DNA of 64,000 nt from Siphonodentalium dalli. Its lineage: Eukaryota; Mollusca; Scaphopoda; Gadilida; Siphonodentaliidae. Below, piece after piece: positions 42,605 to 54,287 of this stretch (positions are counted from its first letter, which is position 1; every line of letters starts with the position of its first letter). The position numbers were made by a program, and so were the translations under genes. The notes under the pieces are model-generated. The model ran no database searches. It worked only from the letters and a program-made list of their open reading frames with translations, and was not told where the DNA came from. The stretch is taken from contig CP136061.1 of the NCBI GenBank assembly GCA_032622095.1, positions 123,332,754 through 123,396,753 of the forward strand, read 5' to 3'.

Positions 42605-42849
42605 CCCTTTTGAGTGCCAGGGGCCGATCTCATCGGCCCTAAACCTACAAAATAAGTCTGTTAAAGAATATAAGAATAAATTATTAAAATTGTAAAAAAT
42701 TGTAAAAAATAAAAAAAAAAAAAAAAATTGTTAGGCCAATGCATTCTCTTATATATGCGAGGCGACCTATGGTCGACTCGCATATATAAGAGAATGCATT
42801 GGCACAGGGTACACGGGTTGATACAAAAATCGACCTGGCACTCAAAGGG
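42605..42849 (+). mobile_element. TTAA family E, complete copy
   Basis: TTAA at 42601-42604 and 42850-42853. Starts CCCTTTTGAGTGCCAGG followed by GGCCGATCTCATCGGCC (palindrome); an A-rich middle with a 15-18 A run; one 68-bp palindrome of the family C type (42735-42802); ends TTGATACAAAAATCGACC and GGCACTCAAAGGG. Confidence 0.92.
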
Positions 42850-42853
42850 TTAA

Positions 42854-43302
42854 CATTGTCTCAAAGACCGTCTTCCTGCCATCCCCGTGAGCAGAAGACA
42901 ATATACATGTAGATGAATAATGTGAATAGCATATATACATATGCATATAATATACATTTAATGATGTCTTGGCCCAAGCATAAAAATAAATATTATTTCA
43001 GGGAAGAGCATTTCACAGGAGAGTTACAAATTTTCGAAGGAAAAATAATTCATTCCGCTTCTGGCATGGGCTCAGAGACCAGGTGGTCTATCTGAGATGC
43101 AAACCATCTGATTCATCATAATTATGGGGTCCTCATCTTTGTGTATAGATCGTAGAGTTCATATTGATTTGTAAGTTTAGAGCTGAGCAAAAATGTTTCA
43201 TGCCCTCTTGTACTTACAACCACTCATTCAATATCCTTATCTCAGGAACTTTGTAGACCCTCCCCTTCCTCCACCATGGGGGCGAAAGATCAGTTTAAAA
43301 TA
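42854..43302. other. No recognised feature
   Basis: Unique-looking sequence between an E element and a PTA copy. Confidence 0.35.
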
Positions 43303-43515
43303 CAGTAATGCCCTAAATAATCGACTCCTAAACCAAAGCTGAATTATGGGTAATTTTTTAGGATTTAGTCGGAAATATGGCTTGTTGCCATTCAACGGAA
43401 AGCTCTCACTGAGAGCTTTCCGATGAATGGCAACAAGCCATATTTCCGACTAAATACTGAAAAATTACCCATAATTCTGCTGTGGTTAAGGAGTCGATTA
43501 TTTAGGGCATTACTG
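43303..43515. mobile_element. PTA palindrome, nearly perfect
   Basis: 213 bp with TA at 43301-43302 and 43516-43517. Only a few mismatches between arms; centre GCTCTCACTGAGAGC. Confidence 0.94.
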
Positions 43516-43517
43516 TA

Positions 43518-43930
43518 TGTTAATAATTTCTTTCAGAAATATATTTTCTTTATTTAAAGTGATGTGAAACACTACGGCATGGTGAGCAAAAAGAAATGTA
43601 GAATAATCTTGCTCAAAGTAGTTATTTTTACGAATATTAGTCCAAATTGACAACACACGAGCGTCATTCTTATATTTTAATTAATGCAATGATGCTAGAT
43701 GGCGAAATCGTTTGCGTTAGTTTATCGCCGATTGTTGCGTCCCGAATTGAAATGTAAATATTTACAATTGAGCGTAGTTCAGACGATGTTTTCTATGGAG
43801 TGGTATGGTCGATTTCTTTGAAATTTTTGGTGATGATGTAGAATGCTACATTCCCCTGTTTGGCATAGAGTCTGAGAACTAACTTATAAGTTTATCGCAC
43901 TCGAACAAGTCCATAATATGTCTTTAACTT
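43518..43930. other. No recognised feature
   Basis: Slightly higher CG content near 43690-43800 (CGAAATCG, CGCCGATTG, CGTCCCG) but no frame or promoter I can support. Confidence 0.35.
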
Positions 43931-44152
43931 GAGTATCACTATAAAGGAAATATATAGTGATTTTCACTCTTAAGAGGCCCTTGGCATGTTAATAAAATGA
44001 GGTCAGTTACAGGATGTCCCTTACAGCCTGGCTATTGTATTAATAAACCACACAATCATCGGCTGGAATCATCGATGTCCGATATAGCATCTATATAATG
44101 ACCTTGACTGGGCACGGAGATATATGGTGTCAGAATACACTCTATTAATTTT
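43931..44152 (+). repeat. Local duplication, copy 1
   Basis: GAGTATCACTATAAAGGAAA, AGTGATTTTCACTC, CAGGATGTCCCTTACAGCC and GACTGGGCACGGAGAT. Repeated at 45614-45825. Confidence 0.88.
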
Positions 44153-44185
44153 GTTCCTACCTTCTCAGACCCTCTTCTACTTTAA

Positions 44186-44619
44186 TCCTTTCTATACTTA
44201 ATTTTCATTGACGTTTACAGTAATGCTATAAATAATCGACTCCTTATATTTCTGACTACATCCTTGGCTTGTTGCCATTCATCGGAAAGCTCTCACTGAG
44301 ACCTTTCCGATGAATTGGAACAAGCCATATTTACGACTAAATCCTGAAAAATTACCCATAATTCTGTTGTGGTTAAGGAGTCGATTATTTAGAGCATTAC
44401 TGTAGTTCCCTCAGAAAATGTTCAGATAATAAGTTCAGTGACTGATTTTCTGAACATTTCCCACCAATAAATAAGAATCCTACTGAAAGTTTTATTGTCT
44501 TTTTGTCTGTCTGTCGTCTGCTAATTTTTACTGAACACCCCTCCAAATGAATATTAAATAGACCATTCCAATATATACTGTTATAACTGGGTGAGAGAAT
44601 CCATTTAGTATAGAAAGGA
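44186..44619 (+). mobile_element. TTAA family G with a PTA inserted
   Basis: TTAA (44182-44185), TCCTTTCTATACTTAATTTT, CATTGACGT, then PTA, then GTTCCCTCAG, the AATGTTCAGATAATAAG hairpin, GAACACCCCTCCAAATGAA and TTAGTATAGAAAGGA before TTAA (44620-44623). Confidence 0.85.
44218..44402. mobile_element. PTA palindrome nested in G
   Basis: TA at 44216-44217 and 44403-44404. CAGTAATGCTATAAATAATC to TTAGAGCATTACTG, 185 bp (part of the left arm is deleted). Sits at the TA of the G motif TTGACG.GTA, as at 48477. Confidence 0.9.
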
Positions 44620-44860
44620 TTAATACAACTGCTCAGATTAATACAACTGCTCACTATACTACCACCCCCTTCATCTTGTGTCTCGAAACTTAACAAAAAT
44701 GGGGAAATTTATGTGAAAGTTTCTTTCAATTACTGCTGAAAGATCAGTTTCTAAAACATAGACTTTATTGAGTTTTTTTTTTCATATAATAATTTCTATG
44801 TTTAACATATAACAAAATAAGGATTGATTTTCTGACTTGATCTCAGTTTAGGGACATCTA

Positions 44861-44963
44861 CAGTAATGCCCTAAATAATCGACTCCTTAACCACAGCAGA
44901 ATTATGGGTAAATTACCCATAATTCTGCTGTGGTAAAGGAGTCGATTATTTAGGGCATTATTG
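44861..44963. mobile_element. PTA mini-palindrome, 103 bp
   Basis: Outer 45 bp of each arm only (to GCAGAATTATGGGTAAATTACCC), with TA on both sides. A clean internal deletion derivative. Confidence 0.93.
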
Positions 44964-45050
44964 TAAGTGTACCATTCTGATTGATTTATAGCCATTTCGA
45001 TGCCAGATATTAAATTTGTTCACACGCATTGAAGTAACGAACACCCTAAC

Positions 45051-45517
45051 CAAGCCTGAGTATAGCGTGCCTGTCATTTGCAGAATGAGGTCCCCATAGG
45101 GTGAATTTAGTAATGCTATCCTGCATAGCGGGCTAGCATCACTAAATTCACCCTCTGGGGACCTCATTCTGATTTGGCCTCATCTTCTCTGAAAAGTTTC
45201 TTTATTATCAAATTTCTATAGAAACTTCTTCTATTTCTTTTTTAGTTTAGTTTCTCTATTCATGTATCCCCCAAATTGGCAGACAACACATTGCATAATA
45301 CAGGTTCCCAATGGGTGTACATCACAATATTCACTATTTGGAAACCTCAATCTGAGTCTGATAATAAAGAAACTTTCTAGAGAAGATGAGTCTAAGCAGA
45401 ATGAGGTCCCCAGAGGGTGAATTTAATGATGCTAGCCCACTCTGCAGGATACCGTCCCTAAATTCACCCTCTGGGGACCTCATTCTGCAAATGACAGGCA
45501 CAATAAACTCAGACTTT
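45051..45517. mobile_element. DH8 element, full length
   Basis: 467 bp. CAAGCCTGAGTATAGCGTGC to AAACTCAGACTTT (final G lost). Flanks ACCCTAAC / ACTCTAAA match 6 of 8. Confidence 0.88.
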
Positions 45518-45613
45518 ACTCTAAACTGAGCCAATGCCTCCACCCATTCTGATGTAAAGAAAATATATTTTTTTATATAGAAGCTCTTTCAGTAAAATAA
45601 TTATATTGAAATT

Positions 45614-45825
45614 GAGTATCATAAAGAAAATATATAGTGATTTTCACTCATAAGAAGACATTGGCATGTTGATAAATTGAGGTCAAATGCAGGATGTCCC
45701 TTACAGCGAGGCTATTGGAATCCCTCAATCATCCGCTGGAATCCTCCATGTTGGATAGAAAACCTATGTAATGACCTAGACTGGGCACGGAGATGGATGG
45801 CTTCAGAATACTCTCTATTCAATTC
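45614..45825 (+). repeat. Local duplication, copy 2
   Basis: Partner of 43931-44152, about 1.68 kb downstream. G, PTA, mini-PTA and DH8 elements occupy the interval. Translated frames across this copy are not conserved in the other. Confidence 0.88.
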
Positions 45826-47156
45826 CATCATAATGGAGCAAATGATATCGAGCATTGATAATTATTGGTAGTCGATGGAAATCTGCTTGGTTAGCATGTT
45901 TGGAGCCGGTCCGTGCAAGTTTGGTGAGAACTGGTCACATGTATTATTCAGCCTGTGGCTTTTCCCTTATATGGGCTTATTGATTTTCCATAGAGTGACC
46001 CACTATACTTTCTTCACGCAGTGGCTACTACCATTTTATTTCTCTCGACAGCATCACATGAGTAATTTTATTACAGCTTTGTATTGAAGTTTTATTACAC
46101 TGCCCGATAGCCTCCGGACTGGTCATCTGCTCACAAAATTACATTGAGCTTTGTGCATGTAGTGTAGTAATGGGTTCAGATGTTATCAGATGTCCTGAAT
46201 GCGGGTTCATCAGTCCACTAATAACCAATAAAATCCTCAGGTGGGGACAGGTTTTCAATTAAGGATTTAGCTTTTTCCTGTTTAGTTATTGGTGAAAATT
46301 TGACTGATCTCGGGGAGAACTTAAATGGACATGCCTCAAAATTATGTATACTTTATTTGGTAAGAGGTACGTAGCACAAAACTGAGAAATATTCGGAAAT
46401 TTGTCAATATAGCGCTGAAAATATGTGTTATGTTTCTTAATTTTTTCTTTTATAAATTAGAGGTTTTTTTGTTTGGGTCGTTTTTTCAAATTTTAATCAG
46501 TGGGCGCATAAAAATTGAAACTGTAGACAATGGGATGAAACCCAAGAGCTGTCTTAGCACTGAAACGCTTATGGTACTACATAATTTTATGAAATGAATA
46601 AACAAAGAGAAAGCAGTGCATATAGTTTTTAAATAGTTTCATGTTAAAATAACATAATAAAACTTTTTCGGACAGTCGCACGTTATTCCATTTCCAATTC
46701 CTGAATTGTAATGAAATCAAATGGCATAAATAGATTTCGGGTCCCAAACCTTGTGCTCAAAGTGGAATTTTTGGGACTCAGATCGTCTTTCTGGGAGATA
46801 TACTGATAGAGAAAGGTAGATCAGGTATTAATTGACCTACTAGTATTTCGATACTGGGAAAAATTCAAAAGCGAATATTTATAAGGTGTATTTTGGAGCG
46901 CAAACCGCCATGTGGCTTTAATAGTGTAGAGGCTGAAATCAGTCTCTGCAGAACAGGATCTAGCTATTCTTTTAGCCCTATTGTCATTGGTATGTACATC
47001 TTAATCCTTACAAAAACAAAAACAAAAAAGAGGGAAAAGTGACATTTCATGGAGAATATTTCAGTTTGAAACAGAAGTAAATTCTATATCACATTTTCCT
47101 CCAGTCAGTCATAAAATGTGAACTGAACTGAACATTTACTATATCATAACTGAATG
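45826..47156. other. About 1.3 kb without recognised features
   Basis: A CCGCCATGTGGCTTTAA string (46906-46922) resembles CTGCCATGTGGCTTTAAA at 10846-10863 and may mark a short dispersed repeat. AAACAAAAACAAAAAAG lies near 47015. No coding frame of note. Confidence 0.4.
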
Positions 47157-47600
47157 CAAATATGGTGCCGGACATTTGCAGAATGAGGTTCCTAGAGGGT
47201 GAATTTAGTGATGCTAGCCCACTGAGCAGGATAGTGTCACTAAATTCATCATCTGGGTCCTCATTTTGCATGGCCTCGTCTGCTATGGGAGACCTAGACT
47301 CAGATTTAAGTTCCCAGATCGTGAAGATGTTTATGTGCACCCATTGGTCACCTCGGTTATGCATTGTGTCATCTGCCAATGTAAGGGTATAGAGAAACTA
47401 AACTAAGAATGAAAAAGAAACTTTCCAAAGAAACTAAAAAACTTGCTCATTTGATAATAAAAATACTTTCCAGAGAAGATGAGGCCAAAGCAGAATGAGG
47501 ATGAATTTACTAATACAAGCCCACTGTGGGGGTAGCATCACTAAATTCACCCTCTGGAGACCTCATTCTACATATGGCTGGCACCATATTTTCAGGCCTG
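47157..47600. mobile_element. DH8 element, variant-end subfamily
   Basis: Left CAAATATGGTGCCGGAC (outer bases missing), right CACCATATTTTCAGGCCTG. Both hairpins degraded; the second has lost GTCCCCAGAGGG from one arm. Confidence 0.85.
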
Positions 47601-47608
47601 ATTGAGTA

Positions 47609-47814
47609 CAGTAATGCCCTAAATAATCGTCTCCTTAACCACAGCAGAATTATGGGTAACTTTTCAGGATTTAGTCGGAAATATGGCTTGTTGCATTCAT
47701 TGGAAAGCTTTCCGATGAATGGCAACAAGCCATATTTCCGACTAAATACGGAAATCTGAAAAGTTACCCATAATTCTGCTGTGGTTAAGGAGTCGATTAT
47801 TTAGGACATTACTG
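47609..47814. mobile_element. PTA palindrome
   Basis: 206 bp with TA both sides. Centre altered to GAAAGCTTTCC and an 11-base local duplication in the right arm (ACTAAATACGGAAATCTG). Starts 8 bp after the DH8 copy ends. Confidence 0.92.
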
Positions 47815-47845
47815 TACCATCATTTCAATGGTGATGTAAATTCAT

Positions 47846-48228
47846 AGGGTGAATTTAGTGACCCTACCCTGCATAGTGGGCTAGCATCACTAAATTTAAC
47901 CTCTGGGGACCTCATTCTGCTTAGGCCTTCTGTTCTGGGAAGTATCCTTAGTTTCAAATTAATATTATTTTTAGTTACTTTTTCCCTTCTGTTCAGTTTC
48001 TATATCCCCTATTTTGCAGAAGATAAAATGCATAATCGAGATGACTAATGGGTGAACATCACCAATTTCAGCTGGGGAACTTCAATCTGATCCTAGGTCT
48101 CCCATAGCAGACTGAGGTTCCCAGCGAGTGAATTTGGTGGTGCCAGCCCGCTGTGCGGGATAGCATCACTAAATTCACCCTCTGAGGACCTCATTATGCA
48201 AATGACAGACACATTATTTCAAGGCTTG
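47846..48228. mobile_element. DH8 element, left hairpin half missing
   Basis: Begins in mid-hairpin (AGGGTGAATTTAGTGACC) and ends CATTATTTCAAGGCTTG. Interior AATCGAGATGACTAATGGG. Confidence 0.82.
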
Positions 48229-48444
48229 TGACAAAGAAACATTTGGCAAATGCTTTCCTTTCCTGGTGAAGTTTCAGTGAGCTGACTGATGAACAATAGA
48301 TATAATTGGGAATCACTGCTACAGCTGCGATCACCAAGATCAAATTATGAATATGCAAATTACTAATAAAGAAGATAACACAAGAAGCTGCATAGATATT
48401 TTTCAGTGAATAATACTGATAGCCTTGTGGCCTCGATTGATTGA

Positions 48445-48860
48445 CCCTTTTTATACTGAATACTCTTTGACGAGTACAGTAATGTCCTAAATAATCGACT
48501 CCTTAGCCACAGCAGAATTATGTGTAACTTTTCAGGATTTAGTCGGAAATATGGCTTTTTGCCATTCACCGGAAAGCTCTCACTGAGAGCTTTCCGATGA
48601 ATGGCAACAAGCCATATTTCCGACTAAATCCTGAAAGTTTCCCATAATTCTGCTGTGGTTAAGGGATCAATTATTTAGAGCATTACTGTAGTTATCCTGT
48701 ACTTGGAAATAGGATTATTTCATTTCCCTGTAATAAATAGGACTCCGTCTACTTATCTGTCATCTGATTATTTTTACTGAAAACCCCTCCAAATGAATAA
48801 TATACTATTCTAACGTATACTTTCATAACTGAGTGGAAAAATCCATTTAGTATAGAAGGG
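48445..48860 (+). mobile_element. TTAA family G with a PTA at the same internal site
   Basis: TTGA (mutated TTAA), CCCTTTTTATACTGAATAC, TCTTTGACGAG, PTA, then GTTATCCTG, GTAATAAATAGGACTCC, CTGAAAACCCCTCCAAATG and TTTAGTATAGAAGGG. The central hairpin is largely deleted. Confidence 0.8.
48477..48688. mobile_element. PTA palindrome nested in G
   Basis: TA at 48475-48476 and 48689-48690. CAGTAATGTCCTAAATAATC to TTAGAGCATTACTG. The insertion point GACGAG|TA|GTT corresponds to that at 44218. Confidence 0.92.
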
Positions 48861-48865
48861 GTAAA

Positions 48866-49245
48866 ATGCATCATTCTCAGAATATTTAATAAATTTGATT
48901 TTAATTTGGAATCAATCAAAGTCTGCATTATGATCTAGTGAGTCTCAACAATGGCTTCATATTTGAAAACAATTTCGGACAATTATGAGCGAAGCAACAT
49001 AAATTCTGCCCCACCCAGCACACCAGGCCATAATAAAAATATTGTTGTTTATCCTGACCCTGCCTACCCTAACAAAAACTTCCCTACTCAAAATATTTTA
49101 TTGGGCTCTCACACTGGCTCTCATAAAACTATTTGTTTTATTTCCAGTCTAGATTGTGATCATATGAAATAATATTAAACATATGTATAGAAACCCCCCA
49201 TTTGATGTTTATTACCAAGGAAGACAGATATGCATCATTTTTAGA
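48866..49245. other. No recognised repeat; one serine/proline-rich frame
   Basis: Frame 48951-49172 starts at an ATG and reads MASYLKTISDNYERSNINSA then a proline- and asparagine-rich stretch. I recognise no protein; a TTATTTCCAG acceptor-like string occurs inside it. Listed only so that it is not lost. Confidence 0.25.
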
Positions 49246-49248
49246 TCA

Positions 49249-49445
49249 GTTTCCTTTTGCACACCCTGCAGTACACATCCCTCATCCAATCATTACCAAA
49301 CTTCATAGGAATCTTCGGTGTGACCTCTAGATTTCACACTCTAGTGTTCAGTATTATATAGACATACCAACTTTCTGCATTCCCTATCACTCCATTAACT
49401 GCAACATTTGAAAATAGCCCCTCTCCAAGTTGAGCTTCAGTGGCA
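49249..49445 (+). repeat. H-family array, 3' portion
   Basis: GCACACCCTGCAGTACACATC, TTACCAAACTTCATAGG, GTGTGACCTCTAG and the end CAAGTTGAGCTTCAGTGG. Confidence 0.78.
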
Positions 49446-50350
49446 TTGGCACTTTCATTATGATTTCTTGATGAAAACCTCTGGTTTCGCAATTGCAAAT
49501 ATTAAACAATGCAAAATTTGGGACATTGCATCATGTTGGTTCTGTGAAGAAAAAAACAACACCAGCTGAGAATTTTGTCTATTTTGATGTCTCAATATCA
49601 TCCAAGGCATCATATTACTTGGAAATTTATTACTCGGGTTTCTCCAGGTAAATGCACTTCTGGGACCAAATTCCACCAATGTCTGTATAAACCTATCCAG
49701 TGGCCTCTTATAGAAGTATTAAATATTAATTGCCTACATCTACTCTCTCATGAAACATAAAGGGAGGGTCAGAGGAAATAAAGATATTTTTAAATGTGGC
49801 CCCATGAATATAGCTTGATGGGGCGAGGCTATACATGACACTGTAGGTCTGCCCCACCATGAATAGCTCTACCGACCATGTATGACTCTGTCGGGAACCT
49901 GTTCACCTGTGTACTTTGACCTTACTCATTGTTTGTGTGTCTTTAAACTGCTTTATCTCGTAAGGTGCGTGTGTGCGCCTCATTTGTGCATGGCTGTTAT
50001 CCACTAATCTCCGTTATTCGAGAAGCTTGGCTAGGAATCTCAAACACGACTATAAAAGGAATAATACACCTGCATGTGCATGCTATCATGTGAACTAAAT
50101 GAACAGCACTCAAGTTGAACTCTCTTGATTGGTCTCCCATGAAGTACATGGGTATATCCGTCAAAACACTTTACGTTTGTATGCTTTACAATTGTAATAA
50201 TTTGGAAGGTCTAAATACATATTGTTGTGGAATAGATTGTTTCCGGGTGAAATCTAAAATCAAACTAAATTTAGTAACAAACTGTGTCCAAATTCTTCTA
50301 GTTCTTAACCAGGTCAACTCATCCTGTTATAAGTGACAATATGAGAAGAA
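49446..50350. other. No recognised feature
   Basis: Several short frames on both strands without domains. A (GT)n-like TGCGTGTGTGCG lies near 49965. Confidence 0.35.
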
Positions 50351-50363
50351 TAACATTAATATT

Positions 50364-50895
50364 TAGCTCAACTTGACAAAGTCAAGCTTAAGCTATTTCC
50401 ATGCCTATGTCCAACAACAATTTCCTTCCCACACCCTACAGGCCACATCCCAAATCTGATTGTCACCAAACTTAATATGAATCTTCAGGGTGATCTAAAA
50501 ATGGGAGCAATATAACTTTTCCAAAATTTTATAAAAATGTGGCTGTCAGCACCCATTTTGAATTTCACATTTGAATCCATTGGCAAACCCTGCAGCCCAC
50601 ATTTATTGGAGAATTGTTTGGATAAAGTTTCCAGGCATGTTTAGGATCACCTCCAGATGGGAGCTATTGAATTTGAAAAATGTTCAATGAAAAACATGAC
50701 TGCCAGCAGCCATCTTGGAATTTTACTCTTCACATGAATAAAGCTTTTGGAATATCCTATAGTCTACATTTGTCATCCGATTGTCGCCAAACTTCAAACG
50801 GATCTTCGGGATGACCCCCTCTGAAGGGAGCTATTGAATTTGAAATTTTTTTGATGAAACACATGGCCACGGGTAGCCATCTTGTTCTTAACAGC
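50364..50895 (+). repeat. H-family array, 5' portion
   Basis: Starts AGCTCAACTTGACAAAGTC, the inverse of the CAAGTTGAGCT end seen in other copies. Three units with GTC.CCAAACTT, (A/G)GATGGGAGC.AT.(G/A)AA and CAGC(A/C)(G/C)CCAT(C/T)TTG. The 3' end is missing. Confidence 0.82.
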
Positions 50896-51234
50896 ATTGC
50901 TTTACCCGAGTATACCCCACCCCACCAACATCATAGTTAAATCAGTAGGATGCACCAACATCATAGAATTATTGCAGAACCAGTTGATCCAGGTTGTTTA
51001 TTTGCCACCCTATTCATTATACATGAAGGGCGTACACTTGTTCTGTACTGTTTAGACCCCAGGCCATTTCTTTATATGAATCATATAATACTTGTGTATA
51101 TTGCACATGTTTCGCACACCATTCTAGGCAAAAGAGTGGATGAAATGTATTCTAAAATGTAGTATGAGTGTGGTATATTGAACGATGAAAAAATGCATTA
51201 TACTAAGGTATGGGTATGTTTATGCATAATGTTA
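50896..51234. other. No recognised feature
   Basis: A 20-bp imperfect tandem (CACCAACATCATAG) occurs at 50924 and 50954. Frame 50950-51162 has no domain. Confidence 0.35.
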
Positions 51235-51235
51235 A

Positions 51236-51379
51236 CCTAACAATATTTGCCTTGACCTTGTAAGCCAGAGTGCATTCTCTTATATATGCGAGGCTCCCTA
51301 TGGGAGACTTGCATATATAAGAGAATGCACTGGCACAGGATCTTTAATGCTGCACCAGCGTACTCCCATCATGAAAGGG
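51236..51379 (-). mobile_element. TTAA family D, half element
   Basis: CTAACAATATTTGCCTTGACC, one palindrome (51265-51333, centre CTCCCTATGGGAG), GGCACAGGATCTTTAATGCTG and CATCATGAAAGGG before TTAA (51380-51383). Confidence 0.83.
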
Positions 51380-51527
51380 TTAAAGAACACCCACATTTGA
51401 CTTTAAATAGTTTTCTAACTTAATGGCATTTGTAATTCTGGTTGCCATGTTAAATTTTCGAAGTAAATCGGTACAGCTGGTATTCAATTCTTTAAATAGC
51501 ATCATTGGAATCAAAACGTATTTTCTA

Positions 51528-51568
51528 TCTCTCTCTCTCTCTCTCTCTCTCACTCTCGCTCTCTCTCA
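51528..51568 (+). repeat. CT microsatellite
   Basis: About 20 CT units with two interruptions (CACTCTCG). Confidence 0.95.
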
Positions 51569-52082
51569 GGGGTGGCGGAAACTCGTAAAAAATGGGGTGT
51601 CACAAATTTATGAGGAAAAAAATGTCACAAATTTATTCTTATTTAAGACAGTTCTTAATATTTTATGAAGTCATTGATAGTTAACATAAATATATAGCAT
51701 GTTTAAAATCATACACTATAGTATAGTGCCCAATAATAACATTTTCAGTCTGATATTATCTTGCAATTTATATTGATGGGAATGATATATTATGGTATAT
51801 GGCTGATGAACTTTGATCACCACAAGGTTACGATATCATGGCAATGTTTAATATAGGTGCCGTCTTAAGCGTCTTTATTATCTGTTTTAGTAAACTGCTT
51901 TTATGTATCATATGATACTTGTGCACGTCCTGCATTGTTATTTCATCTTTTTATGGGTTAACTGAAATGTGTGTCAGTATGCATGTACGTGAGAGAAAGC
52001 ATGAACAATAGTGTCACCCTGCACACTGATTAGGACTCAACTGTTACTGGCGGGAAAATTAGCCAGGTCTGGGGGTCATTCA
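51569..52082. other. No recognised feature
   Basis: AT-rich. A tandem-like TGTCACAAATTTAT occurs twice (51598, 51624). Confidence 0.35.
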
Positions 52083-52086
52083 TTAA

Positions 52087-52478
52087 CCCTTTACCCAACA
52101 GAAGGGCCCTATGCCAATGCATTCTCTTATATATGCGAGTCGACCATAGGTCGCCTCGCATATATAAGAGAATGCATTGGCTTAACACATTAAAAATTAT
52201 AAAATTGTTAAAGAATGTAATAAAAAATGGTAAAAAGTGTTTAAAAAAGATTTTGTTTAGGCCAATGCATTCTCTTATATATGCGAGGCGACCTATGGTC
52301 GACTCGCATATATAAGAGAATGCATTGGCACAAGGTATAACTGTAATCATCACAATGTGGTCAATGAACCGGTTCCAATGATATCCATATTTGTATGGTT
52401 TTATTGAGACAGACCCAAGATATTTTAGGCTGTTGAAGCTTTATTTGGCCGGTTTTGGCCGGTTTGTTGGGTAAAGGG
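52087..52478 (-). mobile_element. TTAA family C, complete copy
   Basis: TTAA at 52083-52086 and 52479-52482. Short end first. Both palindromes are nearly intact (about 52113-52180 and 52260-52328). Confidence 0.92.
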
Positions 52479-52482
52479 TTAA

Positions 52483-53298
52483 TTAGTTTTTGAAATAGTC
52501 AGATGCCAGATATTTGTTTACCTGTTTGAGATATATAATTAAATGAAATGCAGATTCCATTTTTGAAGACTATTTTTTATGTAGTTTATTATATTGGCTG
52601 CTGTGCCAGCTGGCTGTGCTGTGATAATTCTGTTGAGGTTTTTACGATCTTAAATACACTTACCCGGTACTAGTATTGAAAGACTGATGAAGACCAACTT
52701 CTATTACATATTTTATTATGATTGGCAATGCTGTTACAAGGTTCTAACCATTGTCCACCAAAACGTGAGGGGCACATGCCCCCATACCTCCATGTTCCAC
52801 AATCCCTGATGTCTCTTAATTCCTGTGGAACTGCATTTCAATAGAACTCCTAAGTTACTTTGACAGTTCGTCATGAGTTTCACCTGCTTTGGTTTTATCC
52901 CTTATCCCTTACATATTTAATGTTCATTTCTTCATTATATCAAATAGTATGAATGTCATCAACTGAGATCTGTTTCTTAACAACTAGGGGTAATTAACGT
53001 CTTTGGAAGTCCAATATCAACGATAGGATTGGTGCTCACATAATACAATAGGATGTAATTGTTTGATTTTTTTCCGAGGTGGGTATATGTGTCTGATATT
53101 AGATGTTATTTGTGCAAACATTGGATGTCTGTAGCTATTCGAGTAAATGGTCGGCAGCCTCCAAAATTTATTCAACGTGACACGATGAATACACTCTGTA
53201 CAAACGACTCATACGGTCAGGATTTGCTTGATTTTACAGGTCGACTGTTGAGCTTGATGTTATGAATACCTCTTAATCCTCTGAAGGTAGTACTGAAG
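52483..53298. other. No recognised feature
   Basis: No match to other repeats in the window. Frame 53059-53265 contains CYLCKH but no complete zinc-binding pattern. Confidence 0.35.
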
Positions 53299-53300
53299 TA

Positions 53301-53513
53301 CAGTAATGCTCTAAATAATCGACTCCTTAACCACAGCAGAATTATGGGTAACTTTTCAGGATTTAGACGGAAATATGGCTTATTGCTATTCATCGGAAAG
53401 TTCTCACTGAGTGCTTTCCGATGAATGGTAACAAGCCATATTTCCGACTAAATCCTGAAAATTTACCCATAATTCTGCTGTGGTTAAGGAGTCGATTATT
53501 TAGAGCGTTACTG
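53301..53513. mobile_element. PTA palindrome
   Basis: 213 bp with TA both sides; 'GCTCTAAA' subtype with mismatches at TTATTGCTA and GTGCTTTCC. Confidence 0.93.
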
Positions 53514-54287
53514 TAATTTCATACATATTTGTTATGAGTGCCATCACAGATTAGTTTTGTAGAACTTTTATTCACTGTATTCAGATACATTCTGGATCCA
53601 ATCATATAAGTTACAACAACAAAATATATTTTTATAGACATTTCTAGATTCCATTGATGACGTTGAGTTGAGAATTATCTGAATAGAAGAGTTTATATTA
53701 TCAGATATTAATTGTGCTATATATCTATTTTATTTATATAATTTTGAAGTTTTTAAGGGAATCATAGAAATTATGACCTTCATTTTACAAAAAAATAACA
53801 CATTGATTGGTATTTGTAAACAAAATTTATGTTTTCTATGTTGTTTATTATCTAAATTTAAGGAATAAGTTATAAAAAAAATGTTGTTGGAACTGGCAGA
53901 CTGGATAACGGATATATATCTTTAATTTGATTCTATGAAAAGTATCCTATTTTAGTGTTTGTCATTGTTCTGGATGTTTTGGCCAAGATTATTTGTTTAA
54001 TTCTAACGTTGAATGTTTAAGGGTTAATTTTCGGCCAAAACATCCTAATTCATTAATTTCTCCTCTGTTTTGTGCTACAATTTATGACCTGATTTTTTTA
54101 TGTAAAAACAAAATGATATTCATAATATATGAATGTTGCTTGAAAACTTTTCTTGGATTACTCAGTTACGAGCTTTATCTTCTCATTGTAGCAAGATCTT
54201 GTAAGTAGTTTATCACATGTGTGCTTCACTTCACTTTGCCGTGAGTTAAAACAGCGTTTGTTTTTATGATTCATGTAATGTTCACAT
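53514..54287. other. No recognised feature
   Basis: Very AT-rich. A hydrophobic 71-codon frame (53993-54208) is most likely chance. Confidence 0.35.

Noticed and set aside
52030-52353. Recurrent peptide CANAFSYICESTIGRLAYIRECIG
   Set aside because: Translation of the 68-bp palindrome shared by C, D and E elements.
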